From: Denitratisoma oestradiolicum
GTDB taxonomy: Bacteria > Pseudomonadota > Gammaproteobacteria > Burkholderiales > Rhodocyclaceae
Direction: 5' to 3'
Length of the DNA: 64,000 nucleotides
Assembly (NCBI RefSeq): GCF_902813185.1
Contig: NZ_LR778301.1
Coordinates: 2,480,001 to 2,544,000, forward strand
Positions 60,148-64,000 of this stretch are shown piece by piece (position 1 is the stretch's first letter; each line of letters opens with the position of its first letter). Position numbers and translations under genes: made by a program. The notes below the pieces were generated by a model. That model did not search any database. It worked only from the letters and a program-made list of their open reading frames with translations, and had not been told where the DNA came from.

Positions 60148-60999
60148 TTAAATCCAATCCTGCAGGCCATAGACCCGCACCGCGTTTTCCAGTAGAAGCT
60201 TGCGCTTGGGGGTATCCCGCAGTTCCAGTTGTTCCAGTTCCGTCATCGCGCGCTCGAACCCGATAATCGGCCAGTCGGTACCGAATAGCACCTTGTCCTG
60301 CCCTCTGGTATTGATAAACTGGACAAGCGACTGATCCCAGTATTTAGGTGCATGAGCATCGACGCCGATAAAGACGTTCCGATGTTTCCACGCCATGGAA
60401 ATCATTTCCTCGGTCCAGGGATGACCGATATGAATCCCAATGATTTTCAGCTCGGGAAAGTCGATGGCCACCCGATCCAGCGTGATCGGTCGCCCCACGG
60501 TTTCCAGGAACCATTGCGCCGAATGGCCAACCTGGATCTGGACCGGAACCCCAAGTTCGGCACACTTGGCGTAGAAGGGGTAGTAGATTCGGTCATCGGG
60601 AGCCTTGCCAAACCAATGGGGGTAGATGTGTGCGCCGACAAAACCGTATTCCCTGACACCTTTCTCCAGCTTTCCGATCCACTCCATGATGCGGGATGGA
60701 TTGATGCCGACAATTCCCTTAAATCGGTCGGGATGAGCTTGGCACACCCGCTGGATGATATCGATGTGCTTTTCGAAGAATATCCGCGAACCAACTTCAC
60801 CTCCCGTGGTGGCCAGGAGAAGTCCCTTCTGGATATTGGCGGCATCCATGCGGCGGATCTGTTCTTCCACTGAAATACCCTTGTGGGTGGTGTCCTTACC
60901 CAGGGTGATCAGATCCCAAAATTGATCCAGCTCCGCCGGATAGTTTTGCGTCACTTCCTCGTTCCAAAGATTGACGACGATATCGATGGCATGGGTCAT
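60148..60999 (-). CDS. Amidohydrolase 2 family (ACMSD-like) metal-dependent hydrolase or decarboxylase
   Basis: A 283-residue TIM-barrel protein of the amidohydrolase-2 group, which includes aminocarboxymuconate-semialdehyde decarboxylase, gamma-resorcylate decarboxylase and lactonases. Seen: IDIVVNLWNEEV at the N-terminus (where many relatives have DxHxH, here changed), VGAHIYPHWFGKAPDD, VQIQVGHSAQWF, IIGIHIGHPWTEEM and KVLFGTDWPIIGFE with the conserved metal Asp. The N-terminal metal His pair is not seen, which is unusual and could mean altered metal use. ATG overlaps the ligase stop by 4 bp. Confidence 0.83.
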   Translation of the reverse strand: MTHAIDIVVNLWNEEVTQNYPAELDQFWDLITLGKDTTHKGISVEEQIRRMDAANIQKGLLLATTGGEVGSRIFFEKHIDIIQRVCQAHPDRFKGIVGINPSRIMEWIGKLEKGVREYGFVGAHIYPHWFGKAPDDRIYYPFYAKCAELGVPVQIQVGHSAQWFLETVGRPITLDRVAIDFPELKIIGIHIGHPWTEEMISMAWKHRNVFIGVDAHAPKYWDQSLVQFINTRGQDKVLFGTDWPIIGFERAMTELEQLELRDTPKRKLLLENAVRVYGLQDWI

Positions 61000-62618
61000 C
61001 CAATTTTCCTTTCACTGTGTTTCCAATAGGTCTCACGTAACTGGCGATAGAGCAGCTTGCCCGTGGGATTGCGCGGGAGCGCGGGAAAGAAGTCCACTGA
61101 CTTGGGCTTCTTGTAGCCGGCAATACGTCCTTCGCAGAAGGCGATCAGTTCCTCGGCACTGACTTGAGCTCCCTCACGCAATACCACGCAGGCTTTGATT
61201 GCTTCTCCCCACTGTTCGGAAGGCACGCCGATCACACCCACCTCATACACGGCTGGGTGCTGCTGCATTACACGCTCCACTTCCGATGGATAGACGTTGA
61301 AGGCGCCGGTAACGATCAGATCCTTTTTTCTATCCACCAGATAGAAATAGCCGTCCTCATCGCGCCGGGCGATATCGCCGGTCAGGATCCAACCGTTGTG
61401 AATGGCCTCGGTCGTAGCACCGGGGTTATTCCAGAAGCCACTGATACCAGCTTCCGAACGCACCGCGATTTCGCCCAGAACACCGGGCCCCACGTCCTTG
61501 CCATGCTCATCCCAGATCGCAACTTCCACATTGGTCTGCGGTCGTCCGCAAGACAGCAACAGATGTTCACAAGTCGGGTTGTTCAAGGCAGCATCGTGCT
61601 CTTCCGGCTCCAATACGGTGCCCTTAAGTCCAGTCTCTGTCGATGCAAAAGTCTGTCGAAAGCCAACTCCAGGCAGTTTTTCCCTGGCTTGCCGAAGAAC
61701 GGTAAGAGGAATTGGCGCGCCGCCATAAAGAATGGTTTTCAGGCTGGAGAGATCGAATTCGGACAGGTCATCCCTGCTGACTAGGCGCTGTATGGTAGTG
61801 GGGACCAGATTGGTGAAACTGATTCGATGCTGCTCTATCGTCTTCAAGGCCAGGGTCGGCTCGAAATTTACAATCACGCTGTAGGCTCCCACATAGAGGT
61901 GGGAATACATCCCCGCCACGCCCGCTGCAGAATAGAGCGGAGAAGGCAGCATCACCCGATTGGTACTGCGGGCGCCAATGGCATGGACGTGATACATGGT
62001 GCCAATCAACATGCTGCCGTGGGTATACACGGCGCCCTTGGGGAAGCCCGTCGTGCCGCTGGTGTATAGCAGCATCAGGGGATCGTCGTAACTCAGTGGC
62101 GTATCGAGATTCGGCTCGTGCAGGGAGCTATCGCGCAGCATGGCCTCATAGGATAAGGGAGCCCCCTCACCCAACGTCACTGACACTGGATCGATGACCA
62201 CCATCAGACGTACGCTATCCACCTGCTCGGCAGCGGCCTGAGCAACCGGCAGTTCTGATTGGGACGTGACGAGTCCCACCGCATTCGCATCATTCAGGAT
62301 ATAGGCCACTTCGCCTGCAGTCAGGCGATTATTGACCGTAACCATTACCGCACCGATCTTTGCCAAGGCAAAGGCGGCCTCTACCCATTGATGGCAGTTG
62401 CGCGAATACAGGGCGACCCGGTCCCCTTTCTGGATGCCTTGACGAAGCAGCGCATTGGCAAATCGACAGGCGCGCTCATTCACCTGAGACCAGGTCAGCA
62501 CCGTATCCTCGAACGCCAACCCAGGGCTGTGGCCGATATTCCGAGCATTGCGGGACAGGATGTCCCCTGCTCCTTTCAGGCCGCCAAAGATGCCGTTGGG
62601 TGATAGGTTTCTGACCAT
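60996..62618 (-). CDS. Acyl-CoA synthetase (AMP-forming)
   Basis: A 540-residue adenylate-forming ligase: LLYTSGTTGFPKGAVYTHGS (P loop), GGAPIPLTVLRQAREKL, RQTFASTETGLKGTV, GWILTGDIARRDEDGYFYLV, DRKKDLIVTGAFNVYPSEVE and FFPALPRNPTGKLLYRQLRE with the catalytic Lys. It activates an organic acid as acyl-CoA with ATP. ATG 62618 is chosen by comparison of length and because hyuB copy 2 stops 3 bp before it; the frame is open to 62702. It stands where module 1 has its HMG-CoA-lyase gene, directly after hyuB. Confidence 0.92.
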   Translation of the reverse strand: MVRNLSPNGIFGGLKGAGDILSRNARNIGHSPGLAFEDTVLTWSQVNERACRFANALLRQGIQKGDRVALYSRNCHQWVEAAFALAKIGAVMVTVNNRLTAGEVAYILNDANAVGLVTSQSELPVAQAAAEQVDSVRLMVVIDPVSVTLGEGAPLSYEAMLRDSSLHEPNLDTPLSYDDPLMLLYTSGTTGFPKGAVYTHGSMLIGTMYHVHAIGARSTNRVMLPSPLYSAAGVAGMYSHLYVGAYSVIVNFEPTLALKTIEQHRISFTNLVPTTIQRLVSRDDLSEFDLSSLKTILYGGAPIPLTVLRQAREKLPGVGFRQTFASTETGLKGTVLEPEEHDAALNNPTCEHLLLSCGRPQTNVEVAIWDEHGKDVGPGVLGEIAVRSEAGISGFWNNPGATTEAIHNGWILTGDIARRDEDGYFYLVDRKKDLIVTGAFNVYPSEVERVMQQHPAVYEVGVIGVPSEQWGEAIKACVVLREGAQVSAEELIAFCEGRIAGYKKPKSVDFFPALPRNPTGKLLYRQLRETYWKHSERKIG

Positions 62619-62620
62619 GC

Positions 62621-64000
62621 TCAGACGCAGCCCTTTTCCTGAACAACACGGCTGGTAAACCGAGGCTGAGTAGGCGGGTCGAAGGATGTGTCTTGTTTGC
62701 AACGGGCCATGATCTGCTCGAGGGTTCCGCCGCGATTGAAGAGCGGCAGAGGTTCATCCCGTTCGGCGGAGAGTTTCTTGCGCAGATAGGCGGTTTCTTC
62801 GCCATTGACCGAGAGATCCTCGTTCAGCACCACTCCATAGCGCCGAGCGCCGGCCGGGCTCACCAGACCCCGTGCGGCATCCAGCGCCACCTGTTCCGCT
62901 GCCCGCTGCAACGGATCGCCCCATCCGCCGCCGCCCCAGGTGTTGAAGTGCAATACATCCCCGGCCTGCACCTTCACCCGATCGCACTTGGACGGTATCC
63001 ACTGCCTGCTGCCATCGGTACGCTCCAGCTCCTTGGTGCTGCGACTTCCGGGCTCACCCCCATTGACACCCCACGGGTAGGTCAGCCAGCGGTCATCATG
63101 AATCGAGATTTCTCCAGGCTCCAGGAAACGATAGGCAATATGGACCCCGTTCCCCCCCCGGTGCTTTCCCGCCCCTCCGGAATCCTCAATGGAGGCGTAG
63201 CGCTCGATCCGTAGCGGGAAGTAGGCCTCCAGGAACTCGTTCGGCACATTGGTGAATGACGGCCACAGGGAATGACCATCCGGTCCATCCCCCACCGGGC
63301 GTCCCGGGATGCCGCCAAAGCCGATTTGGAACAGCTGGTACCACTCACCCTTGCTGTTGTAGCCCGAGTACATCAGGTGGGGACTATCCGAGAAGCCTGC
63401 CGCATTCAACGCCTCTGGCGCCCCCTGGCCCAGCAGCCCACCCATGATGTCGAAGATCCGTCCCAGCAGATGGGTACGGCACGACAGGGCCGCCGGACGC
63501 TTCGGCTTCAGGATCGAGCCATCGGGGATGCGTACCTCGATCAGTTCATAGAAACCATCGTTGAACAGAATCTGGGGATCGAACAAGTTGATGAACAGGG
63601 AGCCCAGGAACATCTTGAACATCTCTTCGTTCAACAGAAAGTTCACCGAACTGATCGACTGGGGATCCGTCCCCTCAAAGTCGAAGATGGCCTTCTCCCC
63701 TTCCCGCCACATGCTGCACTTGACCTTGTAGGGCCCCATGCCCAGTCCGTCATCGTCGATGTAGTCCTCAAAGGACTGGCGCTGTTCCGGTATCACCATC
63801 TTGATAATGGCGTTCATCGCCCGCTTGTTCCGGTCCAGCATTTCCGTCATTGCCGCAATGTATTCATCGACGCCGAATCGGTCAATAATTTCATGGACGC
63901 GGCGTTCAGCCAGTCTCAGTGCTGCCACCAGGGCATTGAAGTCCGCCCGGTTCCACTCCGGCATGCGGGAGTTCCGCACCAGCAGATCCAGAATTTCTCG
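62621..64000 (-). CDS. hyuB: Hydantoinase/oxoprolinase subunit B, copy 2, 5' end outside the window
   Basis: The frame is open to the window edge, giving 459 C-terminal residues. In contrast to copy 1 (10608-12480) the frame is intact: FQIGFGGIPGRPVGDGPDGH passes the place where copy 1 lacks two C. Other marks are NEEMFKMFLGSLFINLFDPQ, GGAGKHRGGNGVHIAYRFLE and FNTWGGGGWGDPLQRAAEQV. The C-terminus FTSRVVQEKGCV differs from copy 1. The acyl-CoA ligase gene begins 3 bp after its stop. A hyuA partner is expected beyond the window. It works with subunit A in ATP-dependent ring opening or carboxylation. Confidence 0.9.
   Translation of the reverse strand, partial: REILDLLVRNSRMPEWNRADFNALVAALRLAERRVHEIIDRFGVDEYIAAMTEMLDRNKRAMNAIIKMVIPEQRQSFEDYIDDDGLGMGPYKVKCSMWREGEKAIFDFEGTDPQSISSVNFLLNEEMFKMFLGSLFINLFDPQILFNDGFYELIEVRIPDGSILKPKRPAALSCRTHLLGRIFDIMGGLLGQGAPEALNAAGFSDSPHLMYSGYNSKGEWYQLFQIGFGGIPGRPVGDGPDGHSLWPSFTNVPNEFLEAYFPLRIERYASIEDSGGAGKHRGGNGVHIAYRFLEPGEISIHDDRWLTYPWGVNGGEPGSRSTKELERTDGSRQWIPSKCDRVKVQAGDVLHFNTWGGGGWGDPLQRAAEQVALDAARGLVSPAGARRYGVVLNEDLSVNGEETAYLRKKLSAERDEPLPLFNRGGTLEQIMARCKQDTSFDPPTQPRFTSRVVQEKGCV
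62656..64000. repeat. Long near-identical repeat, copy 2 (hyuB segment)
   Basis: Matches 10628-11970 with the same orientation, offset 52028 bases at first and 52030 after two extra C. It runs to the window edge and may continue. Identity is so high that the duplication or gene conversion must be recent. Confidence 0.92.

Noticed and set aside
1..64000. CRISPR arrays
   Set aside because: No regularly spaced direct repeats and no cas genes were seen.

Overview
This 64 kb window looks like a chromosomal stretch of a betaproteobacterium, perhaps of the Rhodocyclales. That is an inference from the general character of NadC, LeuCD and TonB/ExbBD; no database search was run. It opens with ordinary chromosome (3' end of nadC, then tRNA-Ser-GGA). 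Next comes a small island-like block (0.5-4.8 kb) with a recombination-directionality-factor-like protein, a YqaJ nuclease, a TumE-type toxin-antitoxin pair, a DUF932 protein and a glycine-zipper protein. No integrase is visible beside it.

From about 5 kb to the end the window is a large catabolic region whose natural substrate I cannot name. Module 1 (7.8-15.8 kb, minus strand) holds a CoA transferase, hydantoinase/oxoprolinase subunits A and B (B frameshifted), an HMG-CoA-lyase-type enzyme, an isochorismatase-like amidohydrolase and a Tat-exported nitrilase-fold protein. A divergent plus-strand block encodes TonB-ExbB-ExbD-ExbD, an exported VOC protein and an MFS carrier. Then follow a TonB-dependent receptor, a DmdC-like acyl-CoA dehydrogenase and a DsbA/FrnE-like protein, framed by two IS66 copies. 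Next is a DUF1838 protein / cytochrome c / Tat-exported flavin amine oxidase / broken SDR / MaoC group. After it come a DHA2 transporter, a VOC protein, two complete LeuC-LeuD pairs and a second CoA transferase. Module 2 (44.5-64 kb) has a second TonB receptor, an alpha/beta hydrolase, an alcohol dehydrogenase, a nickel/cobalt permease, a second HMG-CoA-lyase-type enzyme, two NodB/PuuE-type deacetylase-fold proteins, a second isochorismatase, an aldehyde dehydrogenase, a second Tat nitrilase-fold protein, DUF1330, two related membrane proteins, a cupin with a His-rich tail, an amidohydrolase, an acyl-CoA ligase and a second hyuB.

The strongest unifying signal is regulatory. Six transcription units (hyd/CoA-transferase operon, tonB operon, first TonB receptor, DUF1838 operon, second CoA transferase/LeuCD operon, membrane protein/deacetylase operon) each have a near-perfect sigma-54 promoter of form TGG-N8-TTGCT. 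Five of these have paired TGAAACA half-sites 75-125 bp upstream, 11 bp or about 22 bp apart or inverted; the sixth (tonB) may share the hyd site. No sigma-54 activator is encoded here. This suggests one co-regulated uptake-and-degradation system, probably for a nitrogen-containing or amide-containing organic compound taken up through TonB receptors and partly processed in the periplasm. The substrate is inference.

The region has been rearranged. An IS407-group element sits inside a 5'-truncated IS66 copy. The second IS66 copy has an 8-bp target duplication whose two halves are now in inverse orientation at 23111 and 31056, which shows that the 5.4 kb between the IS66 copies has flipped. A stretch of at least 1343 bp of hyuB occurs twice almost identically (10628-11970 and 62656-64000).
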